This document shows, one piece after another, positions 40,451 to 51,024 of a stretch of DNA of 64,000 nt (the first letter of the stretch is position 1; each line of letters starts with the position of its first letter). The notes under the pieces were generated by a model. The model was not told the DNA's origin, ran no database searches, and saw only the letters and a list, made by a program, of their open reading frames with translations. The stretch comes from Euglena gracilis (lineage: Eukaryota; Euglenida; Euglenophyceae; Euglenales), in assembly GCA_039621445.1 (NCBI GenBank), contig CP154957.1, forward strand, positions 31,018,399 through 31,082,398, in the 5' to 3' direction. Both the position numbers and the translations under genes were made by a program.

Positions 40451-41246
40451 CCGCACACAGCGGTAAAAGAGCCAGGCGGTTTCGGATCCAGCCGGGCCTT
40501 CCTTGTCGATGCCCCCGACGCCCGGCTGGTGGGGGCAGACCGCCTGGTGACGGGGCACTCATGTTCCGCGGGTGGGCGAGTCATGGACCCCAAGGGTATG
40601 CGGACCCTCAGGGCCACCCACGGCTCCATCCAGGCAGGCGAGATAAAGCCCCGTGGGCACCCACCTGGAGAGCGGCTCCGCGTGTTGCATGGCCCTCGGG
40701 TGCTGCCGTCACCCGAGGAACGGCCCAGGAACTCCGGTTGCCAGGAGCGGGGACCCCGGGGGCCACTCGCCCCACTCCTTGGCGTGAAGGTGGTCACCAC
40801 TCTGGGATACTCTGGTCCACGGCCGGCGCCGATTGGGGTCCTGGCACCCCGTCAGCCCGCCTCCTTCACCCAGAGATGGGCCAGCCTTCCCGGAGCTACA
40901 GCCCGCATAGAGCCACTTGCTTCGACCCCAAGCAAGGTATGGGGAGCCCGACCCGCGACTCACCAGGAGGGTAACGGGCTTCACCCACACGTGGCTCTTT
41001 CCTCTGTGCCGACTTGCACTGGAGGCTGTGCGGGCGGGACTTTGCGCTCGAGTCCTTGCAGGCCGGAGACGCAGCGAAAGCCGGTCAAGAGCAACAGCAC
41101 CCGCAGCCGGCACCGCTGACAAAGAGGACTACAGAAGGGTGAATGCAAATGGGGGAAGCAGGCATCTACAGTGACACGGGTGTATGGCGGATGGTCCACA
41201 CTTGACCACACGGGCATGGAGCATGAAGCGGCAGAACAGGGCACAC

Positions 41247-41366
41247 CTGCGAGAGGATTTCCTTGAACTGCTCCCGGGTCACGCGGTTCGCCTTGAACAG
41301 CGGGTAGCAGTATGCCTTGGCAAACGACAGCCACTTCAGGGCCCGCCACTTCTCCTCCCGCTTGGC
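41247..41366 (-). CDS. Host gene exon, Lys/Arg-rich helical protein (40 codons)
   Basis: The exon is bounded by acceptor CTGCAG and donor CAG|GTGTGC on the minus strand and has exactly 40 codons, phase 0 at both ends. It reads AKREEKWRALKWLSFAKAYC and continues YPLFKANRVTREQFKEILSQ. The YPLFK-x-x-R-V-T-R-E-Q-F-K-E-I-L pattern resembles the C-terminal helical segment of SRI-like or PHRF1/SCAF-type RNA polymerase II-associated proteins, but the match is short and from memory. It joins in phase with the exon at 41768-41888. Confidence 0.6.
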
Positions 41367-41767
41367 CTGCAGCGCCACCAGACGTCACTGCCCAGCCCAG
41401 ACAGCAGCACCCTGGGCACTGGTATCGTGTCGGCCGAGAGGGAAGGGGAAGAGCCACCCGAGCAGTCCCCAGATTACTGGGGACTGCCCCTGGGTTGCTA
41501 AATTAATCTAGATCTCACGGCGTTCCCTTTTGTGCTTCTTCGGATGATCATTTTGTCCTTTTTTGGACTGAGTCTCACCGAATTATTTGGTCATTCAACC
41601 CTTTCTGAGATGAAAACTCTCTTATGGGGCGAACGCTCCCTTTGCCAAGGGGGTGTCACGGGTTTAGACCCTCTCCTTGCCTTGGCCTCCCAAAGCCCTA
41701 AATGGCAAACAAGGAAGGGTGCCTGGGTGCAGACCCCCCACTCCCCGGAAGGGCGAGGGGACACAAC

Positions 41768-41888
41768 CTTCTCTGCCTCCGACTTCTGCCGGTGAAGCTT
41801 CTCCGAGCGCCGCTTCTTCAGCGCCGCCACCACCTTCGCCTTGTGGGCCTCCGCAGTCATCACCCGCGGCGGCTTCACCTTCAGCGCA
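41768..41888 (-). CDS. Host gene exon, upstream neighbour
   Basis: The acceptor CGCCGCAG and donor AAG|GTTGTG bound 121 bases: one base plus 40 codons, leaving phase 0, which fits the next exon at 41247-41366. The protein ALKVKPPRVMTAEAHKAKVV and on to KLHRQKSEAEK is basic and likely helical. Upstream exons were not recognised. Together the two exons show ordinary GT-AG introns in this genome. Confidence 0.6.
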
Positions 41889-42725
41889 CTGCGGCGGCAC
41901 GGCACAGTTTGTGGTGGGTGCCCCCCCCCCCGAAGTGAATGCATTGAGGAGCAAAATTACTGCATTTTTACGGGATTAATCAACCGTGGAAACTGCGCCC
42001 ATGGTATCAAGCAGCCCACCACAACTTTGCGCAAGCGAAAACGATTTCCAACTGACTCAAACGTCAGCCGCATATCTGTCTTGCAAACATCCCAAGGCAA
42101 GGCACTTCAGGGCACACCTTTGCCCACCGACCCCAAGGGGGATGGATCACCTTCCACTTTCAAAAGACCAGCCAGTCACTTTTCAAAAACCAGTCACCCA
42201 CTTCCCCCCCCCAGGGGGCTTGTCACTTTTGCCACTCAGGCCAAAACGACACCCCAAAAAATTTCCAGCGCGTTCGGCGCCGGGTGGCCACGTTCAGCCA
42301 TTCCTGGCGGCCCAATGGTGTGCTCCAGGGCGTCTCTTGACGACTTCCAACTGGGCTGCTGGAAAAGGCTGCTGGCCGACCCCGCTGCCCTTCTGATGGC
42401 TGGACAGTTACGGATTCTCTTGCTTTTGGAAGAGGAAATTGGCTAAAATGGGCCAAGAAAATGGGCAAAAACGGATAGCGGGGGGGACAGCCGGCCAGCA
42501 GCCTTTTTCCAGCCTCGGGCCCATCGACGAGTTTACAAATTTTCCAGCAGCCCGAAGGGTGTCCCCAGGGTCTGGAACTGGCTCGGACCCAGGGTCGAAT
42601 CAGGAACCAAAAAATGACCCCTGAAATTGAGAAAAAAAACTGGATTTTTGACCAGAATTTGCTGGCTTTAGTGACTCCTTTGCCTCTTTGGAATTCGGTG
42701 GGAGGGGAGGCCACGGGAGGCAAGG
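41889..42725. other. No gene recognised; contains a dispersed repeat
   Basis: A block near 42270-42320 (GGTGGCCACGTTCAGCCA) resembles 60770-60810 (GGTGGCCACTTTCAGCCA) with similar flanks. Open frames here are not supported by any motif. Confidence 0.4.
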
Positions 42726-43775
42726 AGGCCGTTGGTTGGGCCGCGGTCCAACCAAATGCCGATTCGGACAGGGCCACGGCCAGCCGCAGCCCAACCCAAA
42801 CAAAAAATTGGCTGAACTGCGGTTTGGCCGCAGCCCAACCAGGGAGCTTTCCAGGGGGACAAGTGTTGCCGCTGGTTGGGCCGCGGCCTTCGCGGCCCAA
42901 CCACTTCCGATTTGGAAATTATGAAATTCGGACTTTGGGTCGCGGTCGCGGTCGGGACGCGGGTCGCGGTCAGCCGCGTTTGCGGCCGCCCAACCACAAC
43001 AGATCCAGCGATCAAAGCAAAAAAAAAAAATGATAAATCGGCCCGTAGAAGGTACTCAGCGAACCCAAAGAGCCGCCCAACTAGGGTTAAAAAGAAAGCG
43101 CCTCGCTTGGGTCCCCCCATGTTTTTAACCCTATTGGGCGACTCCTTGGTTTCGCTGAATACCCTGTAGAATTCAATGTAATGACTTTGAGCAGGAGAGG
43201 TTTAACTGCTTGCATGAGAACCCTAACCCTGTTCACCTCATAAAATCTTTTCCGTGGTCACCGTTTGCAGTTTGGTTGGGGCCGTGGCCGGCAGCGGCCC
43301 CAAACTCCCCCAAAAATATTTGGTTGGCCCGCGGCCGGCAGCAGCCCAACCGAAAAAATCCGACTGCGCCAACCAGGGAGCATTTTGCCTACCCTAGCTC
43401 CCATGAACCTACCTCCCATGGCCTCCTACCAGGGTGGTCATTCACGGGAGGTAGGGCGACCGTTGGTAGGGTCGCGGCCAGCCGCGGCCGACCGCGGCCC
43501 TACCAAAAAAAAATTTAGGTAGGGCCGCCGCCCTACGAAATTCTTTTTTTGGTAGGGTCGCGGTCAGCCGCGGCCCTACCATGTCCCAGCACAAAAGAAC
43601 GTGGTTGGGCCGCGGCCGGCCGCGGTCAGCCGCGGCCGGCCGCGACCCAACCTTCGGCAATGTTTTGGTAGGGTCGCGGCTGACCGCGGTCAACCGCGGT
43701 CGGCCGTGATCGTACCTTGAAAAAAAAAATGGTTGGGTCGCGGTTGGCCGCGGCCGACCGCGACCCAACCTCCCG
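42726..43775. repeat. GC-hairpin array, left cluster
   Basis: About eight short self-complementary units begin GGTAGGG or GGTTGGG and end CCCTACC or CCCAACC, with centres built from CCGCGG, GGCCG and TCGCGG. Examples lie at 43465-43504, 43602-43651 and 43731-43770. They are separated by A-rich or ordinary spacers. The MITE at 43033-43180 lies inside the cluster. Confidence 0.8.
43033..43180. mobile_element. Hairpin MITE copy
   Basis: The terminal inverted text AAGAGCCGCCCAACTAGGGTT pairs with AACCCTATTGGGCGACTC further right, around a core with CATGTTTTTAACCC. This is a degenerate member of the family seen at 43918, 44365 and 50480. Confidence 0.7.
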
Positions 43776-43917
43776 TGACCCTGAGGTCGTGGGTTCGATA
43801 CCCACCTTGCCTTTGTCGTCAAAAACCACAATGTGGAATTGGGTCGTATCAGGGGGCGAATCACTTGTGTTACCAACTCCAAGGGCTGTGGGGGGTGTTG
43901 GGCGTCTTGGGCGTGAT

Positions 43918-44217
43918 AAATTGGCCCCTACAAGGTCCCAGCTACCCCAAAGAGCCGCCCAACTAGGGTTAATACACATGGGGGGACCCTCGCTCGGCGC
44001 CTTCGGCACCTCGCTCGGCACCACCCATGTTTTTAACCATAGTTGGGCGGCTCTTTGGGTTCGCTGGGCACCTTGTAGAGACCAATATAACAACGTTGAG
44101 CGGAAAATGTTCTGCTGTTTGGATGAAAATCGCAACCCTAACCCTACTCCTTCAAATAACCTCATGAATTATTTTTGGCCACAATGAAACGCCATTAGGA
44201 AATTCTTTGCCAGTAAT
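43918..44217. mobile_element. Hairpin MITE copy with tail
   Basis: It starts GATAAATTGGCCCCTACAAG, has the CCGCCCAACTAGGGTT / AACCATAGTTGGGCGG inverted pair and a CTCGCTCGG(C/G) centre. It continues into a tail with CGCAACCCTAACCCTACTCC. It is a near-identical direct repeat of 44365-44670. Confidence 0.8.
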
Positions 44218-44364
44218 AAAAAAATAAAAAAAGGAAAAAACAAAAATAAAATAAAGTTAAAAAATAAAAAATAAAAAAGGTCACGTGAAGTCACATGAAG
44301 TGTGGGGGGCATGGGGGGGGTGGGGGAGTGGGGGTGGGGGGGGCGTGGGGGGGGGGCTAGGGCG

Positions 44365-44670
44365 TGATAAATTGGCCCCTACAAGGTACCAGCTACCCCA
44401 AAGAGCCGCCCAACTAGGGTTAATACACATGGGGGGACCCTCGCTCGGCGCCTTCGGCGCCTCGCTCGGGTCCCCCCATGTTTTTAACCCTAGTTGGGCG
44501 GCTCTTTGGGTTCGCTGGGCACCTTGTAGAGACCAATATAACAACGTTGAGCGGAAAATGTTCTGCTGTTTGGATGAAAATCGCAACCCTAACCCTATTC
44601 CTTCAAATAACCTCATGAATTCTTTTTGGCCACAATGAAACGCCATTAGGAAATTCTTTGCCAGTAATAA
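44365..44670. mobile_element. Hairpin MITE copy with tail (second)
   Basis: This is the second copy of 43918-44217, separated from it by an A/G-rich low-complexity spacer (44218-44364). Confidence 0.8.
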
Positions 44671-44939
44671 TGGCAGGGGTGGAATCCATTCTGCAAGAGG
44701 CGAAGGGTTTCCTGTGGGGATCTTTCGTCCCTAAAAGAATATGGAGAGGAATTTACTTTTTAAATGCATATTTTTCATTGTACTATTATTTACAAGTACG
44801 CCATGGTTTTGGTATTATGTGGAGCCAATTACCAACTGCCACGGAGAGCGTATCACCGTGGGTCTCAGAATAGCAGAGGGCGCAGGGAACGAAGGCTGGA
44901 TCGGTGGCTGGTAGAACAGTGCTCGGACAGTCATGGGAG

Positions 44940-45240
44940 GTGGGGCCGCGGTCGGCCGCGGCCGACCGCGACCCCACCAAAAAAATGCATTTGGTAGGGC
45001 CGCGGCTGACCGCGGCCGGCCGCGACCCAACCAAAAAAATGCTTTTGGTAGGGCCGCGGCTGACCGCGGTCCCACCAAAAAAAATTTTTGGTAGGGCTGC
45101 GGCCGGCCTCGGCCCTACCAATTCAAAATTCTGAGAGCCAAAATTGGCTGTGGTAGGGTCGCGGTCGGCCGCGGCCCTACCAAAATCCTGTTTTGGTAGG
45201 TTGATGGCCGACCGCGGCCGGCCGCGGCACCCACCTCCCA
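44940..45240. repeat. GC-hairpin array, right cluster
   Basis: Six units of the GGTAGGG...CCCTACC type lie head to tail (for example 44993-45031 and 45151-45182), separated by short A-rich spacers such as AAAAAAATGCATTT. Confidence 0.8.
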
Positions 45241-45294
45241 CGAACCTACCTCCCGTGGCATCCCACCCTACCAGGGTGGGAGGGACCAGAGATT

Positions 45295-45720
45295 CTTTAA
45301 TGACCCCGGGGGTGGGGGCACTTTTTCCTGGGCCTCACCCACTCTTTTCGAACCCACCCAACCGAACTTTTCGGACCCACCCACCCACTCTTTTCGAAAA
45401 CCCACCCACCCACGACCCTGGGGGGGGTGAACCCACTCTTTTCTAAACCCCACCCACCCACGACCCCCCACCCCCGGGGGTCAACCTCCCACCCACCACC
45501 CAAATTCCAGCCAAAATTGGCCGAAAACGCTGAAATTTCTTCTGGTCAGGCTTTCGGCCGGGCAAAAAACCTGATCTATTGCCCCCCCCCCCCCCTGGGG
45601 TCCAGAGGCCCCAACCCACCCGCTCACTCTCGAAAACCCCCGGGGGTGAGGGATCACACAGGTGTTGCATGAATATATGGTCCAGAGGCCCCAACCCACC
45701 CAATCACCCCCGGCTCACAC
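45295..45720. repeat. C-rich dispersed repeat
   Basis: Repeats of CCCACTCTTTTCGAA with CCCACCCACCCA and a later GTCCAGAGGCCCCAACCCAC motif (two copies, 45600 and 45681). A related block is at 61130-61275. No gene is seen. Confidence 0.6.
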
Positions 45721-46268
45721 AATTAAAATGAATCTATGGCAGTGATGCAGTACACCTGGCGAGTGTGGCATCGAAGTCGTTCAGATCAGTTGTCAGGTAG
45801 CAAACACTCACATCCGCCACTTCCGTCATATCCAGGTTGTGCCCTGCAAAACCGTGAATGCCTGACCTGAATCACACACCCACGCCTCTACGCCGTTTTA
45901 TATTAAAATGAAAAATATTTCACAACAAATGGACAAATTAAAAATTCACCAAATCAACAAAAGGCAGGCATTCAACCCCTTCAGACAGCAAATTTCATTG
46001 GAGAAACATAAAAATGATGCAAAAGATCCCGAGGCACCACCCAGCAGAGGGTCGTTTGCCTCGGAGACTGGTGGGTTTTGGATGGCTGGAAAAGAGACTG
46101 CAGGCCGCTGGAAGAGGCGCAGGGTGCCCTGTCTTGACCAGGGCCAGAGAGAGGGTCAAACTGGTGCAACAAAATTGAAACTGCAAAAAAAAACAAAAAT
46201 CAGAAAATCAGAAAATTGCGGGAGAAAAACAAATGCGGGTGGGTTGGAAACCACAAAATTTGCCACAC

Positions 46269-46329
46269 CTTTCACGAGGTGCAGCTCCAGCAGCTTGTCT
46301 GGCACCTTAGCATCGCACACCACGCACTC
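46269..46329 (-). CDS. Zinc-finger gene exon with CxxC...H
   Basis: Acceptor GTGCAG and donor AAAG|GTGTGG bound 61 bases. The translation ECVVCDAKVPDKLLELHLVK has the C-x2-C-x11-H spacing of a zinc finger. It is probably a downstream exon of the gene that includes 46560-46802. Final exons are not identified. Confidence 0.5.
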
Positions 46330-46559
46330 CTGCACCGCTCCCCCGGACTGACCTTGGGCCTGCCGCAGACATCCCATTCCTCTGGCATTTGTCCAAGGCT
46401 TTTGAAGATCTGTCTTCAATTCTGACGGTTAAACCACCCGCCAACGACCCACGAATGGTCACACGACCAGGCTGGCTGCAGAGGCCACAGGAAAACAAAG
46501 CCAGCCCAGGCACCGTTGAACAAGAACATTCCCAGCACATATGTGGTGGGATACCGAGC

Positions 46560-46802
46560 GAAACTGAGGTCCCCCCCATCCAGATGGCCTGAAGGGCGGT
46601 GGGATGGGTGGGCCTCCTGTTGGCTGCTCCAGCGCTCCCGGTGGGGGTCGCTGCGGAGGTGGGCGTACAGCTCCGCGCGGTGGGCGAAGCGGTCCACTGC
46701 GCAGGCGCGGCACTGCCAGGGGACCGGCTGGGGGCCGGCCGCTGTGCCGCCGCCGCTGGGCCCGGTGTCCGGCACGAAATTGGTGACGTAATTGGCCATC
46801 AC
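46560..46802 (-). CDS. Zinc-finger gene exon (C2H2-like)
   Basis: The acceptor GCGTCCAG precedes GTGATGGCC at 46802. The frame reads VMANYVTNFVPDTGPSGGGT, then PVPWQCRACAVDRFAHRAEL and YAHLRSDPHRERW. CRAC with two following histidines (AHL, PHR) is a C2H2-like finger. It joins in phase 0 with the coiled-coil exon at 47089-47205. The donor is uncertain (perhaps CTCG|GTATCC near 46560). The intron to the right carries a (TG)n microsatellite on the plus strand. Confidence 0.55.
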
Positions 46803-46859
46803 CTGGACGCAAAGCGCCAGATGGGTGATTATGTGTCTGGTGCATTGCATGTGCTGTAC

Positions 46860-46860
<1 letters not shown>

Positions 46861-46895
<35 letters not shown>

Positions 46896-47055
46896 ATGCG
46901 TGCGTGTGCGCTGGTGCCTGTTATGTGTGTGCGTAAATGTGTGTGTGCATGGGTTGAATGCATGTGACGTGTTGTATGTTTGTGTGTGTGTGTGTGTATG
47001 TGTGTGTGTGTGCGCACGTGCGCGCGTGTGCACGCGCGTGTGTGGTGATGTGTTG
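46861..47055. repeat. (TG)n microsatellite in intron
   Basis: Two TG-rich runs (46861-46895 and 46979-47055) lie between two exons of the minus-strand zinc-finger gene. Confidence 0.9.
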
Positions 47056-47088
47056 TGTGTGTGAGGAGCACAATGAGGGAACATGCAC

Positions 47089-47205
47089 CTCCGCCAGCTC
47101 CTTCTCCTTCTCAAACATATCTCGAAGCACCTTCTCCTGCTTCTCCTTGGCCTTTTCCTGCTGCTCTTTTGCCTCCCTGGCCTTCGCCTCCGCGGCCTCG
47201 TCCAC
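47089..47205 (-). CDS. Zinc-finger gene exon, coiled coil (39 codons)
   Basis: Acceptor CCCACAG and donor GAG|GTGCAT bound exactly 39 codons, phase 0 at both ends. The protein VDEAAEAKAREAKEQQEKAK and on to DMFEKEKELAE is a charged single helix or coiled coil. It would link upstream exons to the zinc-finger exon at 46560-46802. Confidence 0.65.
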
Positions 47206-47348
47206 CTGTGGGCCAGGCACTCGGCAATGAGGCACGGATCCCTCCCATTTGGACCCAGCTCTTGTGGCAGACCTCATCCCGTCCTTTCCCAAATTCTTCA
47301 TGAACTTTTGGGCTCTGGGGCTTTCCACCAGGGTGCATCTCTGAATGA

Positions 47349-47380
47349 AAAACACACACACACACACACACACACACATT
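47349..47380. repeat. (CA)n microsatellite
   Basis: A CA run of about 30 bp in non-coding DNA. Confidence 0.9.
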
Positions 47381-47559
47381 CCACTACGCTTCAAGAATAG
47401 CTTGTTGTCGTTTTGGGTAAACCACATGGCTGGTCGGACCTCCGTTGAATGACAGCATGCTTCCACATGGTTTTTTCAGGGAAGGGTGCTCTTGACGTGA
47501 CGCTCGCTCCGTCAGGGATGGGGGGATTCTTTTTCCCTCGGCCCCTATTGACATAGGGG

Positions 47560-48640
47560 GGGGGCTTTACTGAGTGGTCGCCCTTTGGCTTTTGGCTGCC
47601 ACGCACCGGTGCTTCAGGATTCCGAACTCGGCTTGGCACCCAGTCCCAATCAGTGCGCAGCCGAAATTGTCCACGGCACGCCGGCGGGGCCCAATACCGG
47701 AGAGCAGTCCCACGGCAAAGGGGGGAAGGGGGGAGGGGCGGACCAGGGCTGGCTGGGCGGCGATGGGCGGGCTGGAGGGCGCCTCGGCCTCGTCCTCCTC
47801 CGCGGCGGCTGCTGGGCGGGCGAGGGCCGGGCAGCCGCACGGCAGCCAAAGGGGTGAATGGGGGGAGGGGAGGGTCACTTCCGGTGCATCGGAGGAGAGC
47901 CAGCAGCGACCCCGCCGAGGAGGGCATTTGCGGCGAAGGGTTTTTGGGGTAATCGCCTTTTGTGATCTGCGTGAGGCTTTGGGCCCACAGCCACCAAGGC
48001 GCGGTTTGGAGGTGCCAAAAATGAATGGGAAACTGCCCTCGGCCTGTCCCCAAAAACACAAGTTTTTTGCATTTTTTTTGAATTTTTCCTGGCCAAGGCA
48101 TCCAAGCCAAATACACACATTGTTCACAAAAGCCCTCAAAAATCGCAACACTTCAACTTTGGGTTTATCGGGACAATTATCACCAGAATGGCCAGAAATT
48201 TGGAGCTCCAGCTAATGTGGAGGGGGAGAGGTGTTCCACGGGAGGTCAACTCACTCTGGGCCAAATTAATGAGTATGGGCTTGGCGGCCAACTTCCGGGG
48301 GGGGGTGAGTGCACAATCAGAGAGGGCGCATGCGGCTGCATGGTGGGGGGGGGGGAAGGGGAGGAAGGGGAGAACGGAACGAGCAGCCAAAGCAACAGCG
48401 CGGTTCACACCTGGAGAGGGGCTCCGGGACGCTGGCCCTGTGGCAGCGGGCAGCCGTGCCGGCCGGCGGTGGCCCTTCTCCGGGGCAGCGCGCTCCTCCC
48501 GCCGCGGGGCCTTGGCGGGCTTTCGGGGGCGGCCGGCTTTGGCTTCGGGCTGGGGCTTGGGCTGCGGCTTGGAGGGGGGTGTGGGGCGCGCTTGGGGCCC
48601 GGGCGTGGCCAGGCATCGGACCGGAACCCCACCCTTCAAG
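47560..48640 (-). other. Possible further exons of the zinc-finger gene
   Basis: Two minus-strand stretches look protein-like: 47590-47710 (RAVDNFGCALIGTGCQAEFG) and 48420-48600 (KPQPKPQPEAKAGRPRKPAK, with an AT-hook-like GRPRKP). I could not fix splice sites for either, so they are candidates only. Between 47710 and 48000 the translation is Pro/Ala-rich. Confidence 0.35.
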
Positions 48641-48859
48641 CAGGCGGGCACTCCTCTCCCCGCAGAAAGAAACAACGTCCCCAGCGTCCACACCCCATCC
48701 CAAATAGCTGTGCGGGGGGAAGGCTCCAAAGAAATAACTTTGCCCCCTTCACAAAAAAAACGTGGAAAATCATGCATCATTTGGAAAATGGCAGGCAGTA
48801 AGCACAAAAAAAAGACATTCGAAATGACGTAATGTTCGATTTCCTGATATAAAGAAATG

Positions 48860-49300
48860 AAATTACGCAACACGTATGAATAAAAAAATAGTATTTGACA
48901 AACAAACTGCTTCTGGGAGAAGTGGTGAATTGGTCCAGCAGTGGTTTTGGGTGCTGGGAAATACCTTTGCAAGGGGCAGGGGCCAAAAATATCGGTCCAC
49001 TAACTTTGCAGGGAGCAAAGATTATTTGGAGGGGTTTTACAGCAGGGTTACGGGGAGGATGGCCCGCAGGAGGATGCTCAAATGATCAGACCTCAAATGA
49101 GCGTATTTTAAGAGAGGGGGGAGGCTGTAAAAAACTCAAAAATGTTCACCCTTGAACGTTCAACCTGAGCCCCCCCCCCCCTACAGTCAGAAGCACGACT
49201 TCAAAATTTGGAGGCAGGGGCCACAAGGACTGGGGAGCGACAAAAAGTAATAAGTTGTCCCCAAAAAAGTATGCATGATGTAATTGCAGTGAAGCAGACA
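48860..49300. other. Intron or intergenic DNA, no gene seen
   Basis: The stretch is AT-rich at 48770-48910. A TTGAACGTTCAA palindrome lies near 49153, next to a C run. Confidence 0.4.
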
Positions 49301-49309
49301 CACAGCGGG

Positions 49310-49448
49310 GCCGGAAGGCCGATGCCTGGGTCCCTCGTCATATCGTGAGCGACGGAACTTCGGGGCCTCCACCTCTGAGTCGCTCCTATGGTGCGCTTCT
49401 TCTTTGAGGGCTTTCCGCTTCTTCTTGGAGGGCTCTTCCTCAGGTGGC
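49310..49448 (-). CDS. Zinc-finger gene exon 2 (basic)
   Basis: The acceptor GTCCCAG precedes 49448 and joins in phase with the exon ending at 49703. The text PPEEEPSKKKRKALKEEAHH continues to EVEAPKFRRSRYDEGPRH. It is Lys/Arg/Glu-rich and probably a nuclear localisation region. The 3' limit is uncertain (a donor GTGTGT near 49303). Confidence 0.55.
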
Positions 49449-49702
49449 CTGGGACGACAACACGGTGCTGCTGGGCGGGAGGGTCAGAGAAAGCACACTG
49501 CACGTGGATGCGTCAATGGGTTTGAATGGCGTCTGATTCTGTGATTATTCCGAGTTCCCTTGTGCACTCTGGCGTGATCTCGGCCGCAAATTTTGCGGTG
49601 GGGCCCTGTCAATACCTATGCCCCAAAATGCACGCCTCGCATCCAGACACCCACACATCCACCTCCCAATAACAAGCCGCACAGAACCATTCGACAACGC
49701 AC

Positions 49703-50148
49703 CTGCGCTTCGGCGGGTCCTCGCTGGCGGCCGGGGATGCGTCGCGGCGCTGTGCATCCCGCTGGCGATCCTTTCTCCGGTGGTGGCGGTGGTGGCCGTC
49801 CCGGGCCGGGGACGGGAGGGCGTTCTCGTACAAGTCGCTGTCCTCCGCCCCACTGTCCTGCCTGGGGCGGTCCGCCGGCTGGCGGCGCCGCTTCTGCAGC
49901 CGTGGATCATCCCGCCCGTCACGCCCATCACGCCCCATGTCACGCCCGTCACGCGTCCCGTCCCCGCCGCGCCGCCGCCGCTCTCCGTTCCCACGCAAGT
50001 CTTCCATCAATTTCGGCGGCGGCTCTGGGGACGCGTGCCTGCGCTTTGGCCTCGGCCCCGCCCTGGCTTCGTCGTCCGCCGCCCGCGGGTCCCTCAGCCC
50101 CCGGGCAAGGCCGCGGCTCGGAGGCTGCACAGAGACAGGGGCGGGCAT
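49703..50148 (-). CDS. Zinc-finger gene exon 1 (Arg/Asp-rich)
   Basis: The ATG at 50148 opens a frame of 148 codons plus two bases to donor CAG|GTGCGT. The text MPAPVSVQPPSRGLARGLRD is followed by RERD-like repeats (RDGRDMGRDGRDGRDDPRL) and PPKRR. The phase fits exon 2 exactly. Low-complexity RD/RS-type regions are typical of nuclear RNA-associated proteins. The protein family is not recognised, and assigning all exons from 46269 to 50148 to one gene is inference from strand, order and phase. Confidence 0.55.
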
Positions 50149-50175
50149 GGAGGGTTACGGTAGTGGGATGGACCG

Positions 50176-50282
50176 TAGGAGGAGGGTCTCGAACCTCCTC
50201 GAACGTCCTCGAACGACATTCGAGGAGGTTCGAGGTCCCTCCTCGAATATCGTTCGAGGTCGTTCGAGGACGTTGGGAACAT
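50176..50282. repeat. CGTTCGAGG-type palindromic repeat
   Basis: Several overlapping TCGAACGTCC, CCTCGAACG and TCGTTCGAGG units occur here, the same family as the array at 53755-54080. Confidence 0.7.
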
Positions 50283-50327
50283 TTTTGAATAAAAATACTT
50301 TTGAATGCGTGAAAAAAAATATTTTTC

Positions 50328-50615
50328 TAACCCTAAACATGACGCTAACCGTATTCTTTCTAATAACGTCAGAAATTCTCCCGGTATGGGAATATTTTTG
50401 AATAAAAATATTTATGAATCAGTGCATTCCTGCGTCAGAAAAAATATGTTTCTTTTAAAACGCGTGGAAAATTTCCCCCTACAGGGTACCAGCTACCCCA
50501 AAGAGTCGCCCAACTAGGGTTAAAAACATGGGGGGACCCGAGCGAGGTGCCTTCGGCACCTCGCTCGGGTCCCCCCATGTTTTTAACCCTAGTTGGGCGA
50601 CTCTTTGGGTTCGCT
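50328..50615. mobile_element. MITE with a 55-bp perfect hairpin head
   Basis: The tail (50328-50487) matches 53364-53518. The head is a perfect inverted repeat: 50497-50551 pairs base for base with 50555-50609 around a three-base loop. The sequence is that of the CCGCCCAACTAGGG family seen at 43918 and 44365 with TCGCCC in place of CCGCCC. Confidence 0.9.
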
Positions 50616-50869
50616 CTTAGGCGGCCTAACTCGCACTTAGCTTTGAAAGTGACTGTAAAATTGCGCCAACGCGCAAAACCCCAAAAAAGTTTGGTTTTCG
50701 ACCACCGTGGCCTGAGACTCGGGACAGTCTGAAAATAGTGTCTCCCTGCACCCGAGGGCCTGGGGACGAAAGCAACGACTAGGAACTCCACGGTCCACGG
50801 GCACAGCGTTCCCGAGTCCCAGTGTGCATGAACACAAGGCGGCGGGTGATGAAACGAGGGGACTCCATT

Positions 50870-50946
50870 ACTCATTTGCGCTTTGGCGCAAATTTTTGAA
50901 ATTACAAAAAATAAAACCATTTGCGCTTTGGCGCAAATTTTTGACT
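50870..50946. repeat. Two TTGCGCTTTGGCGCAA palindromes
   Basis: The palindromes lie in a 45-bp direct repeat (CATTTGCGCTTTGGCGCAAA twice). They belong to the family of 51025-53260. Confidence 0.85.
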
Positions 50947-51024
50947 TTTTTGTAATTCAACACGTGGGTGACCATTGCCGCATTTGAACAATGATAACAA
51001 CTTTTGAGTCAACATGTGTTTCCA

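Larger units (their letters stand above)
38691..41080 (-). mobile_element. RIGEAK-type repeat element, copy 2 (internally deleted)
   Basis: The body 38691-40372 matches copy 1 from 34681 to about 36400, and the 5' part 40446-41080 matches 37600-38200 and 38400-38636. The segment that encodes the VP-rich and Ala/Thr-rich regions in copy 1 is replaced by a (CT)n tract (40373-40450). Both RIGEAK units remain (about 39600-39660 and 40030-40080 on the minus strand). Confidence 0.6.
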
